A stretch of DNA of 64,000 bases from Firm-04 sp045596625 (GCA_045596625.1 JAZOCU010000054.1:372001-436000); one strand, 5' to 3'; positions 25,135 through 33,852 are shown, counted from the first letter of the stretch. Numbers and translations: made by a program. Notes: generated by a model from the sequence alone, not told the origin.

Positions 25135-26274
25135 TCAGTTGATGATGGTCTTTTCGGTTTCCTTGTCGAACAGGTGGATCTTTTCTGCGTCAAAGACAAC
25201 ATCGATCTCATCCTGCGGACGAGCAGTAGACTTGGGAGATACACGAGCGGTGATCGGAATACCCTCGCAGGTGAGGTACAGATAGGTCTCTGCGCCCATC
25301 AGCTCGGTGATCTCAACGCTGCACTTAACGATACCGGTGGTAGCGTTAGCCAGATACTGCGGCTCATCATGTACATTCTCAGGACGGATACCCATGGTAA
25401 CTTCCTTGTCGATGTAGTGCTCGAGATCAGGAGTAACCTTGCTCTGAGGAAGAACGACTTCGTACTTTACGCCTCTGGTAGACTTGGTATCGTTGGAACC
25501 GAACTGTACAATGTACTGGCCCTCACGATAGAGGAGCATTGCATCGATGAAGTTCATCTGAGGAGAACCCAAGAAGCCTGCAACGAACTTGTTGCAAGGA
25601 GTATCATAAAGGTTCTGAGGAGTATCGATCTGCTGAATGAAGCCGCCCTTCATAACAACGATACGATCGCCCATGGTCATAGCCTCAGTCTGATCGTGAG
25701 TAACGTAGATGAAGGTGGTGCCCAGACGCTTGTGAAGCAGAGAAATCTCGGTTCTCATCTGTGCACGGAGCTTAGCGTCCAGGTTGGACAGCGGCTCGTC
25801 GAGCAGGAATACCTGAGGATTACGAACGATAGCACGGCCCAGAGCAACTCTCTGACGCTGACCACCGGACATAGCCTTCGGCTTTCTGTTGAGCAGAGGA
25901 GTCAGATCCAGGATTCTGGCAGCTTCCTCAACCTTACGGGCGATCTCATCCTTCGGCACCTTGCGGAGCTTCAGACCAAATGCCATGTTATCAAATACTG
26001 TCATGTGCGGATACAGAGCGTAGTTCTGGAATACCATTGCGATATCACGATCTTTCGGAGCGATATCGTTTACGAGGCGGTCGCCGATATACAGCTCACC
26101 CTCAGAGATCTCCTCCAGACCTGCGATCATACGCAGAGTGGTGGATTTACCACAGCCGGAAGGTCCGACCAAAACGATGAATTCCTTGTCGCGGATCTCC
26201 AGATTTACATCGGAAACCGCAACAACGCCACCGGGGTACTTTTTGTAGATTCCCCGCAGAGATAGACTTGCCAT
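25135..26274 (-). CDS. msmX: Sugar ABC transporter ATP-binding protein (MsmX/UgpC type)
   Basis: 379 residues. Walker A GPSGCGKST, Q-loop FQNYALYPHMTV, signature MSGGQRQRVALGRA, Walker B VFLLDEPLSNLD, H-loop THDQTEA, then a TOBE-type C-terminal domain (MGIRPENV). This subfamily powers oligosaccharide importers; no permease or binding-protein gene is nearby, which fits an MsmX-like ATPase shared by several importers. Codon choice is more biased and C-ending than in neighbours, suggesting high expression. It has its own promoter, a structured leader of about 155 nt and its own terminator. Confidence 0.92.
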   Translation of the reverse strand: MASLSLRGIYKKYPGGVVAVSDVNLEIRDKEFIVLVGPSGCGKSTTLRMIAGLEEISEGELYIGDRLVNDIAPKDRDIAMVFQNYALYPHMTVFDNMAFGLKLRKVPKDEIARKVEEAARILDLTPLLNRKPKAMSGGQRQRVALGRAIVRNPQVFLLDEPLSNLDAKLRAQMRTEISLLHKRLGTTFIYVTHDQTEAMTMGDRIVVMKGGFIQQIDTPQNLYDTPCNKFVAGFLGSPQMNFIDAMLLYREGQYIVQFGSNDTKSTRGVKYEVVLPQSKVTPDLEHYIDKEVTMGIRPENVHDEPQYLANATTGIVKCSVEITELMGAETYLYLTCEGIPITARVSPKSTARPQDEIDVVFDAEKIHLFDKETEKTIIN

Positions 26275-26308
26275 TCTCCTGTCCTCCTAAAAAATTCAAA
26301 TTTATCAA

Positions 26309-26368
26309 GCAAAGCTGTTTTTGGCGAGCTGCCGCAAACGCTTTGCAAGTATGCGCCTGACCGCATAC
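26309..26368 (-). promoter_or_regulatory. Structured leader of the msmX-type gene
   Basis: The leader holds overlapping hairpins: GTATGCG/CGCATAC (26349-26355 with 26362-26368), GCAAA-CGC-TTTGC (26334-26346), and an alternative long pair GCAAAGC (26309-26315) with GCTTTGC (26340-26346). The last two exclude each other. CGCAAACGCTTTGC at 26333-26346 also resembles a CcpA cre site (11 of 14 positions). Either reading suggests regulation. Confidence 0.45.
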
Positions 26369-26436
26369 TAAATTGAAACAAAATGAAATCAGCGTGTGGA
26401 CATCCGTACACATCTGCGCATAGATCCACTACTACA

Positions 26437-26465
26437 ATCATACCAGATTTTTTGCCACAGGTCAA
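26437..26465 (-). promoter_or_regulatory. Promoter of the msmX-type gene
   Basis: Minus strand: TTGACC, 17-nt spacer, TATGAT; start near 26430. Confidence 0.75.
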
Positions 26466-26483
26466 GACTAGAAATGCCCAAAC

Positions 26484-27263
26484 TTACAAGCAATTGTTTA
26501 TCCAATATGACGAATGTTTTTGTTGACAAATCGTGGAAATTGTTAGAAAGTTCGTTTCTTTCAACATCTCGGATACTTCTTTGTCAGAAATGACAACATA
26601 CTCTCCCGGTGCAAGATCCGGGGGTAAAGGCAGGTTACCGATCTGGATTCGCTGCAATTGTTCCACGTGATTTCCCAATGCGGCAAACATTCGTTTGACC
26701 TGATGATACTTACCTTCATGGAGGCCGAGCAGAGCGATTTTGGGTGCAATAGCGGCATATTGTGCCGGAAGACAAGGCTCCGGTTCGCCATGTGTTTCCA
26801 AAGTGATGCCTTCTGCAAAGGCGGCTTCGTAGTAGGTCTCGACAGGATCACGCAGCTGAGCGAGATAATATTTTGCTATATGTGATTTCGGTGCGAGCAT
26901 CTGATGAGACAGGGCACCGTCATCGGTGATCAGCAGAAGACCAGTTGTATCCAGATCCAGTCTGCCGCTGGGGAATAATCCGGGGAATCGATGTTCTGAT
27001 GCCAGCAGATCCAGTACCGTGGTCTGACGACGATCGGAGCAGGCGGTCAGTACGCCTGCGGGCTTATGCATCAGAAAGTAATGAAACTGCTGATATTGCA
27101 CCGGTTTTCCGTCCAGTGATATGCTGTCCTCATCGGGATCAACGGATGCATCCGGCTTTCGCTGTACGGTGCCGTTTACTGCAACTGCACCTTTCCGTAT
27201 GGCAGTCTGCGCCTCTTTTCTGGAAAGTGTAGTTTGTCCCGACAAAAAGCGGTCCAATCGCAT
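26484..27263 (-). CDS. rsuA: RsuA-family 16S rRNA pseudouridine synthase
   Basis: 259 residues. An N-terminal S4 domain (MRLDRFLSGQTTLSRKEA) binds RNA; the catalytic domain has GRLDLDTTGLLLITDDG, whose Asp in GRLD attacks the uridine. The HEGKYHQVKRMF motif is typical of the RsuA/RluB/RluE group; RsuA makes pseudouridine 516 in E. coli 16S rRNA. The exact target uridine is inferred. The start is set by AAAGGAG 7 nt upstream. The C-terminal tail is slightly longer than usual and ends just before the msmX promoter. Confidence 0.88.
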   Translation of the reverse strand: MRLDRFLSGQTTLSRKEAQTAIRKGAVAVNGTVQRKPDASVDPDEDSISLDGKPVQYQQFHYFLMHKPAGVLTACSDRRQTTVLDLLASEHRFPGLFPSGRLDLDTTGLLLITDDGALSHQMLAPKSHIAKYYLAQLRDPVETYYEAAFAEGITLETHGEPEPCLPAQYAAIAPKIALLGLHEGKYHQVKRMFAALGNHVEQLQRIQIGNLPLPPDLAPGEYVVISDKEVSEMLKETNFLTISTICQQKHSSYWINNCL

Positions 27264-27362
27264 GAAACGGCTCCTTTCTGTTGCTGCTGTTTTTGCATAG
27301 ACAGCGTATCGTATGCATAAGATATCATATTCATTCTGTTTTGGGGAGAGAGGTTGATTTGA

Positions 27363-27809
27363 GTGAACTATCGCAGAAAACATCGCATGATTCGTCTGCT
27401 TTGTGCAATAACGATTACGGCGGCAATGACTCTGCTGTATCGGCATACACCGCAGCAGACTCCACAGTCCACTGAGATTCTGTTGGCAACTGCCGAAGCG
27501 CGTGAGGGATGGTTGAATCTATGCGGATGGGCAGTTACGCTTGTATCGGCGTCTCCGATGCAGATACCGACGGTATGGAATACAGAAATCGGGCAGCGCT
27601 GGCTGATGCTGCAAGGCAAACAAGGTCTTTCGCCGGAGGATCATGCCGGTGAAGCTGCGACCCGATATTGCTATCATATTGAAAATATCGAAGCTGAGGG
27701 CATGGTGGCAGATGCCTGGTATGCCGAGCTGGTGCTTTGCGGAGATCTTTTGGTTGGCGCGCAGGTTTATTGTGCTGCATCGCCGGATTCAATTCAAAGT
27801 GTACGCTGA
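27363..27809 (+). CDS. DUF4830-like secreted or membrane-anchored protein
   Basis: 148 residues from GTG 27363 (GAGAGAGG about 10 nt upstream). A basic start and a hydrophobic segment (about 10-26) act as signal or anchor; the rest fits the DUF4830 pattern, with EAREGWLNLCGWAV, LQGKQGLSPEDHAG, RYCYHIENI and LVGAQV. The family is of unknown function and common in Clostridia. It is the lone plus-strand gene between the divergent rsuA-type gene and convergent nrdR, with only 11 bp to the latter and no visible terminator. Confidence 0.7.
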   Translation: MNYRRKHRMIRLLCAITITAAMTLLYRHTPQQTPQSTEILLATAEAREGWLNLCGWAVTLVSASPMQIPTVWNTEIGQRWLMLQGKQGLSPEDHAGEAATRYCYHIENIEAEGMVADAWYAELVLCGDLLVGAQVYCAASPDSIQSVR

Positions 27810-27820
27810 CCGACAAACAG

Positions 27821-28264
27821 TTATTGATGCAGTTCGCTGATCACGCGGACAAAGTCATCTACATCAGAAAATGCTAGATAAACTGAAGCAAAACGCACAT
27901 AGGCGACTTCATCGATCTCACGCAGCCGTGCCATGACCATAGAGCCGATGGTATCGGGAGAAACCGTTGGTGACATTTCAGCAGCAAGCTCTGCTTCGAT
28001 CTCATCCACCATACCTGTGACGGCTTCCATCTGGACAGGACGCTTTTTAATGGCAGAATAGATGCCGGCGATCAACTTGTTGCGATTAAATGGCTCGAAA
28101 GTGCCATCACGCTTTGCGACCATCAGCAGTGGCCGTTCCACAGCTTCAAAGGTGGTAAAGCGTTTATTGCATTTGAGACAGTGGCGACGACGGCGTTTTC
28201 TGCCCTCAATGGAACGGGAATCGACTACCTTGCTGTCATCGTGTCCGCAAAAGGGGCAACGCAT
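27821..28264 (-). CDS. nrdR: NrdR, ribonucleotide reductase repressor
   Basis: 147 residues. Zinc ribbon MRCPFCGHDDSKVVDSR with the partner CLKCNKRF, followed by an ATP-cone domain (LLMVAKRDGTFEPFNRNKL). NrdR binds ATP or dATP and represses ribonucleotide reductase genes at paired NrdR boxes. AAAGGAG precedes the start; a longer frame to 28414 is rejected because it runs into the next gene. Located between the TIM-barrel gene and a convergent DUF4830-like gene. No nrd genes are in the window. Confidence 0.95.
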   Translation of the reverse strand: MRCPFCGHDDSKVVDSRSIEGRKRRRRHCLKCNKRFTTFEAVERPLLMVAKRDGTFEPFNRNKLIAGIYSAIKKRPVQMEAVTGMVDEIEAELAAEMSPTVSPDTIGSMVMARLREIDEVAYVRFASVYLAFSDVDDFVRVISELHQ

Positions 28265-28298
28265 ATCAAACAGCTCCTTTCTGCAAAGACATAAAGGA

Positions 28299-29090
28299 TC
28301 ATGGCTTGGCGCGGGAAATGAGCCGGTTGATCCGCTGCCAATCTTCGCTGAGATCCTGTACAGAATCAAAGGCTTCCCGATACAGTTCCAATGTAATATC
28401 GCCTTGATATGCAATACGATGCAGCTGTGTCAGAAAAGGTACAACAGCAAATCTGCCCTTTCCGATGCGCAGACAGTCGCCCAATGGGCCATGATCGCTG
28501 AGATGGATATGGGCGATATGCTTGCCGATCGACTGAATCGCTTCCATTGGATTCATTCCGGCGCGAACCGCCTGTTTTATATCAAGCGTGATTGCTGCGT
28601 CATCGCCCAGAATCCTGCAGAATTCCTTCAGAAACTTCAGGTTCTGGCTTTCATAGCGATGCACATTTTCCTGCGTCACCGTAATGCCGAACTGCTTGCC
28701 CAGCTCCGAGAGCATAGCAAAGCGTTCACAGTAAAATGCGATATTTTTACAGGTGCCGAGCTGTGTGCCATGCAGAATCGTGATGGCCGCACCCAATGTG
28801 GCAGTTGCTTCAAAAATATGCTTTGCCTGTTCTAAAAAATCGGTGTATCGTCGGGTATATGCAGAAAAGAGCATATGCCCCTCGCTTGGTGCGGTCCATG
28901 GATGGACTGCGGTACATACTGTACCAAACCGATTGCAGAGCTCACGAAGATCGTGGATATATACAGGCGTTGCTTCAGAGGGAGCATTGAGAAAAATCTC
29001 AACATTCTGCACGCCGGCAAGACACAAATCATAAAGCGCATCTTCCGTTGGCTTCGGGAACAGACAAGCGGTGGATACTGCTGCCTGCAT
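28299..29090 (-). CDS. Sugar phosphate isomerase/epimerase-like TIM-barrel protein
   Basis: 263 residues of the xylose-isomerase-like or AP-endonuclease-2 fold. Metal-binding residues are suggested by TILHGTQLG, TVTQENVHR, ITLDIKQAV, HIHLSDHG and DITLELY. The substrate is unknown. AAAGGAGGG lies just before ATG 29090. It reads toward nrdR with a 34-bp gap, so both may share a transcript. The upstream hairpin at 29154-29185 separates it from secF. Confidence 0.8.
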   Translation of the reverse strand: MQAAVSTACLFPKPTEDALYDLCLAGVQNVEIFLNAPSEATPVYIHDLRELCNRFGTVCTAVHPWTAPSEGHMLFSAYTRRYTDFLEQAKHIFEATATLGAAITILHGTQLGTCKNIAFYCERFAMLSELGKQFGITVTQENVHRYESQNLKFLKEFCRILGDDAAITLDIKQAVRAGMNPMEAIQSIGKHIAHIHLSDHGPLGDCLRIGKGRFAVVPFLTQLHRIAYQGDITLELYREAFDSVQDLSEDWQRINRLISRAKP

Positions 29091-29153
29091 GAAAATCCCT
29101 CCTTTGCGGATGCTCCGATTCGCAGGAGCATGAAAACACTTATTTATCATAAC

Positions 29154-29185
29154 ACAAAGCACCCTGCAAATGCAAGGTGCTTTGT
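29154..29185 (-). terminator. Hairpin downstream of secF
   Basis: ACAAAGCACC / GGTGCTTTGT with a 12-nt loop. On the minus strand the stem is followed by GTTATGAT rather than a T-run, so it is a weak or non-classical terminator of secDF. TTGCAT-N18-TATGAT overlaps it and could be a promoter for the next gene. Confidence 0.4.
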
Positions 29186-29246
29186 AGAATTTTGTAGATA
29201 GTGACAAGGATTAGACAGTAGATCCAAAGGATTTGTATCAGAACGC

Positions 29247-30203
29247 TTATGCTTTTTTGCTTCTGGTTTTCCAAGTAACCCACAGCATAGGCGCAACACA
29301 GAGGGAAGAATAACAACCTGCGAGCATACCGGCGATCATAGGAATACTGAAGCTGAGGATCGAACTCAGGTTGCTGATGGCTGCCACAATAGTAACGATC
29401 AGCAATGCACCGATTGTTGTAATAGAGGTACGCAGCGTACGGCGCATGGTCTGGCTCAGAGAAGTATTGACAAGCTCTGTGATGGGCGCTTTGGACATCA
29501 GCTTCTGGTTTTCACGGATACGGTCGTAGATGACGATGGTATCGTTTACGGAATAACCCAGGATCGTCAAAATAACTGCCATGAAGTTGGAATCGATTTC
29601 AAAGCCGCAGATTACAAACGCACCAAATACGATGCAGAGGTCATGCAGCAGCGTGATAACCGCGAATACACCGGCACTCCAACCGGAGATCCTCTTGAAT
29701 CGCCATGCAATATAAAGAATCAATATGATTGCGGCGAAAATAGCTGCAACGATACATTTTGCAAAGAACTGCTTGCCGGATGCAGGGGCAATGTCATTGC
29801 ACTCCAGCAATTCGATCTTTGCATTGGGATATTGCTCAGACAATGTCTTGCTGAGTTCGTCCTGAAGCTCGACATCAAAGGGCTTATCCATGCTGAAGGA
29901 GATGGTGAAGCTGGTTGTATTTTCGCCGGTGAAGGTTTCACCAAGCTGTGCCTTGGCAGAAACGCCGAGGGTATCGGAAACGAGCTTTGTCAGATCGGCT
30001 TCGGAAATTGTACCTTCATAGGAGTAGGTTGCAATGGTGCCGCCTTTGAACTCAATGGATACGCCTACGCCAAACAGAAAGCTGGAGATGAGCGTGCAGA
30101 CAATGAGAATGGCGGAAATCATGAAGAAGACCTTGCGCTTTCCGCAAAAATTGCGGATCTTCACATTCTGTGCAATAGAGGTTGTATTAGCATTCTTACT
30201 CAT
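29247..30203 (-). CDS. secF: Protein translocase subunit SecF
   Basis: 318 residues with six membrane spans and a large outside loop after TM1. Marks: VSIEFKGGTIATYSY after TM1, the TM4 region GYSVNDTIVIYDRIREN, and SLSQTMRRTLRTS before TM5. SecF with SecD uses the proton motive force to help proteins leave the Sec channel. Its start overlaps the secD stop by 4 nt, giving translational coupling. Confidence 0.95.
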   Translation of the reverse strand: MSKNANTTSIAQNVKIRNFCGKRKVFFMISAILIVCTLISSFLFGVGVSIEFKGGTIATYSYEGTISEADLTKLVSDTLGVSAKAQLGETFTGENTTSFTISFSMDKPFDVELQDELSKTLSEQYPNAKIELLECNDIAPASGKQFFAKCIVAAIFAAIILILYIAWRFKRISGWSAGVFAVITLLHDLCIVFGAFVICGFEIDSNFMAVILTILGYSVNDTIVIYDRIRENQKLMSKAPITELVNTSLSQTMRRTLRTSITTIGALLIVTIVAAISNLSSILSFSIPMIAGMLAGCYSSLCVAPMLWVTWKTRSKKA

Positions 30204-31663
30204 TTTTCAGCACCTCCGTAAAGCTTTCTGTTCTGCAGTCCTTTGAACTTGGAAAGGGAGGTCAGCATCAGACGAGAGGCCAGAACGCCCATGATGAAGT
30301 TGAAGAATACACCGGTCAGCAGGGTGAAGCCGAAGGAATAGATTGTACCCTCGGTGGATACACCAAACCAGCGGAACAGGAAGCTGAAGCATTGTGCAAA
30401 GAAGCTGCCGGATACACCAAATGCACCCATCAGGATCACCGCAACAATGATAACGGTCATGTTACCATCCAGAATGGAGGAGAAAGAACGCTGATAGGCA
30501 GATTTCAATGCCGATTCAAGGCTCTTGCCCAGATGCAGCTCTTCCTTGATGCGTTCGGCGGTGATGATATTACAGTCAACGCCCATACCGATTGCAAGAA
30601 TGATACCTGCGATACCGGGGATCGTCAATGTATTGGAATCGTGGAAGCCGAACCAGCCGGAGATGACTGCCAATGTGCCGGCGATCTGTCCGATCAGAGC
30701 AATGGATGCCACCATGCCGGGCAGACGATACAGAATGATCATGTAAATGCTGATGAGGATCAGAGCGATAATGCCGGAGAGGATCATTGCCTGCAGAGCA
30801 CCGGTACCCATGCTGGGGGAGATGGTCTTAAAGGTTTCGGTCTGCAGATTGAAGGGCAGTGCACCGCCATTGATCTTATCAGCAAGTGCCTTTGCCTCAT
30901 CATAATCCATGTTGCCGGAGATGCTTGCGATGCCGCCGCTGATCGCTTCGTTTACAGTGGGGCAGGAAATACACTCATTATCCATCCAGATCGAGATGAC
31001 ATATCGTGCGCTGGATGTGGATGTGGTATCCAGATAAGCGCTGTCCTTGTTAACGGCTGCCTGTGTTGCATTGGCAAAGGTGTCTTTGGCAGTATCGTTC
31101 AGCTGCAGGCTGACACTATAATAAGATGTCATATTGCCGCTTTCGTCGGTCTCGGGAACAACATACGCTTCGGTTACATCGGTACCCTCAATGATAACCG
31201 TACCGCTGGGAGTGACATTTACGGTGCCGTCATCCTCGGTGGTGGTGGTGTATTGATAGCCCTTGCGGAATTGCAGCTGTGCAGTATCGCCAAGCTCGGC
31301 AACGGCTGCTTCAGGATCAAAATCCTTTTCGCCGCTCTGCCACGGGAAGCGAACGATAACTTTATCGTTGCCTTCGTCCATGTAGACTTCGTAGTCGCTG
31401 ATGCCCAGCATAACCAGACGGGATTTCATAACCTCTTGGATCGCTTCGAGCTGTGCTGTGGTTGCGTCAGTGTCATCGTCTTCGGGAGCAAAGGTAACGT
31501 CTACACCGCCCTGAATATCAATGCCGAGTCGGATATCCTCAAGACCTTTAATGTATACGGTGGTCAGATCACCATATTGCATTTTGAAGCCGAAGATGGT
31601 CGAGGCGGCATAGGCGATGATGAGAATGAACACGATGAAGAAAACCGGTTTTTTGATCTTCAC
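30200..31663 (-). CDS. secD: Protein translocase subunit SecD
   Basis: About 487 residues. RLGIDIQGGVDVTF after TM1, the P1 head region, then AIGMGVDCNIITAERIKEEL in TM4 and the family end LLTGVFFNFIMGVLASRLML. The start is GTG 31663, because AAGGAGG is 7 nt upstream; the in-frame TTG two codons before is only 1 nt from that site. Separate secD and secF genes are normal for Clostridia. A perfect consensus promoter drives the pair. Confidence 0.94.
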   Translation of the reverse strand: MKIKKPVFFIVFILIIAYAASTIFGFKMQYGDLTTVYIKGLEDIRLGIDIQGGVDVTFAPEDDDTDATTAQLEAIQEVMKSRLVMLGISDYEVYMDEGNDKVIVRFPWQSGEKDFDPEAAVAELGDTAQLQFRKGYQYTTTTEDDGTVNVTPSGTVIIEGTDVTEAYVVPETDESGNMTSYYSVSLQLNDTAKDTFANATQAAVNKDSAYLDTTSTSSARYVISIWMDNECISCPTVNEAISGGIASISGNMDYDEAKALADKINGGALPFNLQTETFKTISPSMGTGALQAMILSGIIALILISIYMIILYRLPGMVASIALIGQIAGTLAVISGWFGFHDSNTLTIPGIAGIILAIGMGVDCNIITAERIKEELHLGKSLESALKSAYQRSFSSILDGNMTVIIVAVILMGAFGVSGSFFAQCFSFLFRWFGVSTEGTIYSFGFTLLTGVFFNFIMGVLASRLMLTSLSKFKGLQNRKLYGGAEK

Positions 31664-31751
31664 TGTCAAGCCTCCTTATTCTTTAACGGATACAGTACGG
31701 GGAGGATGCTGCATTTGGGCATAGCTCTCCCTATACTGAAAAGTACATTTC

Positions 31752-31780
31752 ATTATAGAGCATTTTGCAAAAAATGTCAA
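31752..31780 (-). promoter_or_regulatory. secDF promoter
   Basis: Minus strand: TTGACA, 17-nt spacer, TATAAT. Start near 31745. An A-tract TTGCAAAAAAATG lies about 19 bp upstream of the -35 and may be an UP element. Confidence 0.85.
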
Positions 31781-31824
31781 GCGTTTTCGTCTGATTTTCA
31801 TTTTTTTGCAAAATGACCGGAGAA

Positions 31825-33267
31825 TCAGACGGTCAGTTCTACGTCTGCTGCAGATTCTGCATCACGCAGTACCGGCGCAATGCATTCTGCAAGGAATTCT
31901 TCCACCTGCTGCACGCTTCTTCCGGTATAGTTTGCAGGATCGAGCTTTTTTTCCAGATCTTCAGCGGTTACGCCGAAAATCGGATCAGCTGCAATACGCT
32001 CGCAAAGATCGTTTTTCAGACCCTTCTGCTTGACTTCGGCACCGGCTGCCATGGAATGAACTCGGATCTGCTCATGCAGCTCCTGGCGATCTCCGCCGCG
32101 GGCTGCCGCATCCATGATGATGTTTTCGGTAGCCATAAAGGGCAGTTCTGCCATAACACGCTGACGGATCACGGCAGGATAAACGACCATGCCGCTGGTT
32201 ACGTTCATCATAATATTCAGAATGGCATCTGCTGCAAGGAAGCCTTCGGCAACGGCAATACGCTTATTGGCAGAGTCATCCAGTGTGCGCTCAAACCATT
32301 GAGTGCCTGCGGTCAGCGCCGGATTGAGGCAATCTACAATCAGATACCGTGCCAGTGCGGTGATGCGCTCGGAACGCATGGGGTTGCGCTTGTAAGCCAT
32401 TGCGGAAGAACCGATCTGTCCCTTTTCAAAAGGCTCCTCCATTTCCTTAAAGGATTGGAGCAGACGCATATCGTTGGCAAATTTCATGGCGGATTGTGCA
32501 ATGCCGGAAAGCACATCCAATACCTGTGCATCTACCTTGCGGGAATAGGTCTGGCCGGAAACCGGAACGATGGCATCGGATGCAAAGCCCATTTCTACGG
32601 CGATCTTCTGCTCCATAGCGCGGATCTTTGCGCTGTCGCCGTGAAACAGCTCCATGAAGGAAGCCTGTGTACCGGTAGTGCCCTTGGAACCTAACAGCTT
32701 CATTCTTGCAATGCGGGTATCCAACTCTTCCAGATCCATCAGCAGCTCGTTCATCCAGAGTGTTGCGCGCTTACCGACTGTGGTGAGCTGTGCAGGCTGA
32801 CAGTGTGTATAAGCAAGACAAGGCTGTGCCTTCCACTCTTCGGCAAATTTTGCCAGATTCCCCAAAACAGTGATCAGTTTTTTGCGGATCAGCTTTAATG
32901 CATCCCGCATAATAATAATATCGGTGTTGTCGCCTACGTAGCAAGAGGTTGCACCGAGATGAATGATGCCCTTTGCGTTGGGACAGGCAAGACCATAGGC
33001 ATAAACATGAGACATGACATCATGGCGGCATTCCCGTTCACGGGCAGCTGCCGCTTCGTAATCGATATCATTGATGTGCGCCTCCAGCTCCGCTACCTGC
33101 TCTGCGCTGACCGGCAGACCCAGTTCGTGCTCGGCACGGGCAAGTGCGACCCAAAGCTTACGCCATGTGGTGAATTTTTTGTCGGCAGAAAAAAGATACT
33201 GCATCTCCTTGCTGGCATATCGGGTGCAGAAGGGGCTTTCATAGCTGTGCATGGTGTTGGTATCCAT
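31825..33267 (-). CDS. purB: Adenylosuccinate lyase
   Basis: 480 residues. Fumarase/aspartase superfamily signature GSSAMAYKRNPMRSE near residue 290; IHLGATSCYVGDN and TGTQASFMELFHGD also fit PurB. It catalyses two steps of purine synthesis: release of fumarate from SAICAR and from adenylosuccinate. Start MDTNTMHSYESPF at 33267 is chosen as a compromise: GAAAGG is about 14 nt away, whereas the ATG at 33282 overlaps that site. Monocistronic, with its own consensus promoter; no other pur genes are near. Confidence 0.94.
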   Translation of the reverse strand: MDTNTMHSYESPFCTRYASKEMQYLFSADKKFTTWRKLWVALARAEHELGLPVSAEQVAELEAHINDIDYEAAAARERECRHDVMSHVYAYGLACPNAKGIIHLGATSCYVGDNTDIIIMRDALKLIRKKLITVLGNLAKFAEEWKAQPCLAYTHCQPAQLTTVGKRATLWMNELLMDLEELDTRIARMKLLGSKGTTGTQASFMELFHGDSAKIRAMEQKIAVEMGFASDAIVPVSGQTYSRKVDAQVLDVLSGIAQSAMKFANDMRLLQSFKEMEEPFEKGQIGSSAMAYKRNPMRSERITALARYLIVDCLNPALTAGTQWFERTLDDSANKRIAVAEGFLAADAILNIMMNVTSGMVVYPAVIRQRVMAELPFMATENIIMDAAARGGDRQELHEQIRVHSMAAGAEVKQKGLKNDLCERIAADPIFGVTAEDLEKKLDPANYTGRSVQQVEEFLAECIAPVLRDAESAADVELTV

Positions 33268-33320
33268 TCTTGATATACGCATCCTTTCAAAAGAAAATGA
33301 GCATTTTGCTTCAAGCTAAC

Positions 33321-33349
33321 ATTATAACATAGCATTTGGGGATTGTCAA
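33321..33349 (-). promoter_or_regulatory. purB promoter
   Basis: Minus strand: TTGACA, 17-nt spacer, TATAAT, perfect consensus. Start near 33314, leader about 47 nt. The rest of 33268-33484 shows no gene. Confidence 0.85.
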
Positions 33350-33484
33350 TGCTTACAACCGAAAACTACGCTGAATTCACGGCATATTTCATACTTGATG
33401 AAAGGGCAAATCACTAAAATATCCAGTAACAGCACAGGCGATCAGGGAAAAATCGGCAAAGTATACAAAGATAGCGGTGCTCCC

Positions 33485-33513
33485 TTGACTTTTCCGTTTC
33501 CTTGGTGTATAAT
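33485..33513 (+). promoter_or_regulatory. Promoter of the rpmH operon
   Basis: TTGACT, 17-nt spacer, TATAAT. Start near 33520, giving a leader of about 150 nt before rpmH. No coding sequence is supported in this leader. Confidence 0.8.
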
Positions 33514-33593
33514 AACTGCTTGCAGGGTAGTATGCCGATTTGCAGGGCGTGATGCGGACTTGATTTTTGATGCCTTTGGCTGCTGTCCTTCCC

Positions 33594-33617
33594 AAGACCG
33601 TCGGAACGGTCTTTTAT
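33594..33617 (+). promoter_or_regulatory. Terminator-like hairpin (attenuator candidate) in the rpmH leader
   Basis: AAGACCGT (33594-33601), loop CGGA, ACGGTCTT (33606-33613), then TTTTAT including the stem end. It has the form of a rho-independent terminator but lies between the promoter and rpmH, with no plus-strand gene upstream, so it may act as an attenuator. Confidence 0.5.
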
Positions 33618-33669
33618 GATCTGAATACATTGTATTGTATATACACAAGAGAAAAGGAGTGACGTTTCC

Positions 33670-33804
33670 ATGAAGAGAACATACCAGCCCAAAAAGCTGC
33701 ATCGCAAGAAGGAGCATGGCTTCCGCAAGCGTATGGCAACTGCGAATGGCCGTAAGGTTCTGGCTCGCCGCAGAGCAAAAGGCAGAGCAAGATTGACTTA
33801 TTGA
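33670..33804 (+). CDS. rpmH: Ribosomal protein bL34
   Basis: 44 residues beginning MKRTYQPKKLHRKKEHGFRK and ending RARLTY, the highly conserved L34 sequence, with the typical basic content. AAAGGAGTG lies 8-10 nt before the ATG. L34 is part of the large subunit near the 23S rRNA core. It starts the rpmH-rnpA-yidD-yidC-jag run, but a strong hairpin separates it from rnpA. In most bacteria this gene is next to dnaA; here the distance is about 33 kb. Confidence 0.97.
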   Translation: MKRTYQPKKLHRKKEHGFRKRMATANGRKVLARRRAKGRARLTY

Positions 33805-33820
33805 GTCAGAAACGCTAGTA

Positions 33821-33852
33821 AAAGGGTCACAATGCGGTTTGTGACCCTTTTT
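33821..33852 (+). terminator. Strong hairpin terminator between rpmH and rnpA
   Basis: 12-bp stem AAAGGGTCACAA / TTGTGACCCTTT with a 6-nt loop, followed by TT. It would reduce rnpA relative to rpmH transcripts, consistent with the much higher need for L34. Confidence 0.8.

Noticed and set aside
24958..26265. A 435-codon plus-strand open frame opposite the msmX-type gene
   Set aside because: It is the antisense of a strongly conserved ABC ATPase with high codon bias; no family features or SD.
30392..31816. A 474-codon plus-strand open frame opposite secD
   Set aside because: Antisense shadow; Cys/Gly/Asp-rich nonsense protein without motifs.
31788..31831. Long imperfect hairpin at the purB stop (CGTCTGATT ... 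AATCAGACG)
   Set aside because: It overlaps the stop codon and has no proper U-tract; its inner A/T arms overlap the likely secDF UP element.
33395..33619. A 74-codon plus-strand frame between purB and rpmH
   Set aside because: It overlaps the rpmH promoter and leader hairpin and has no SD or protein-like composition.
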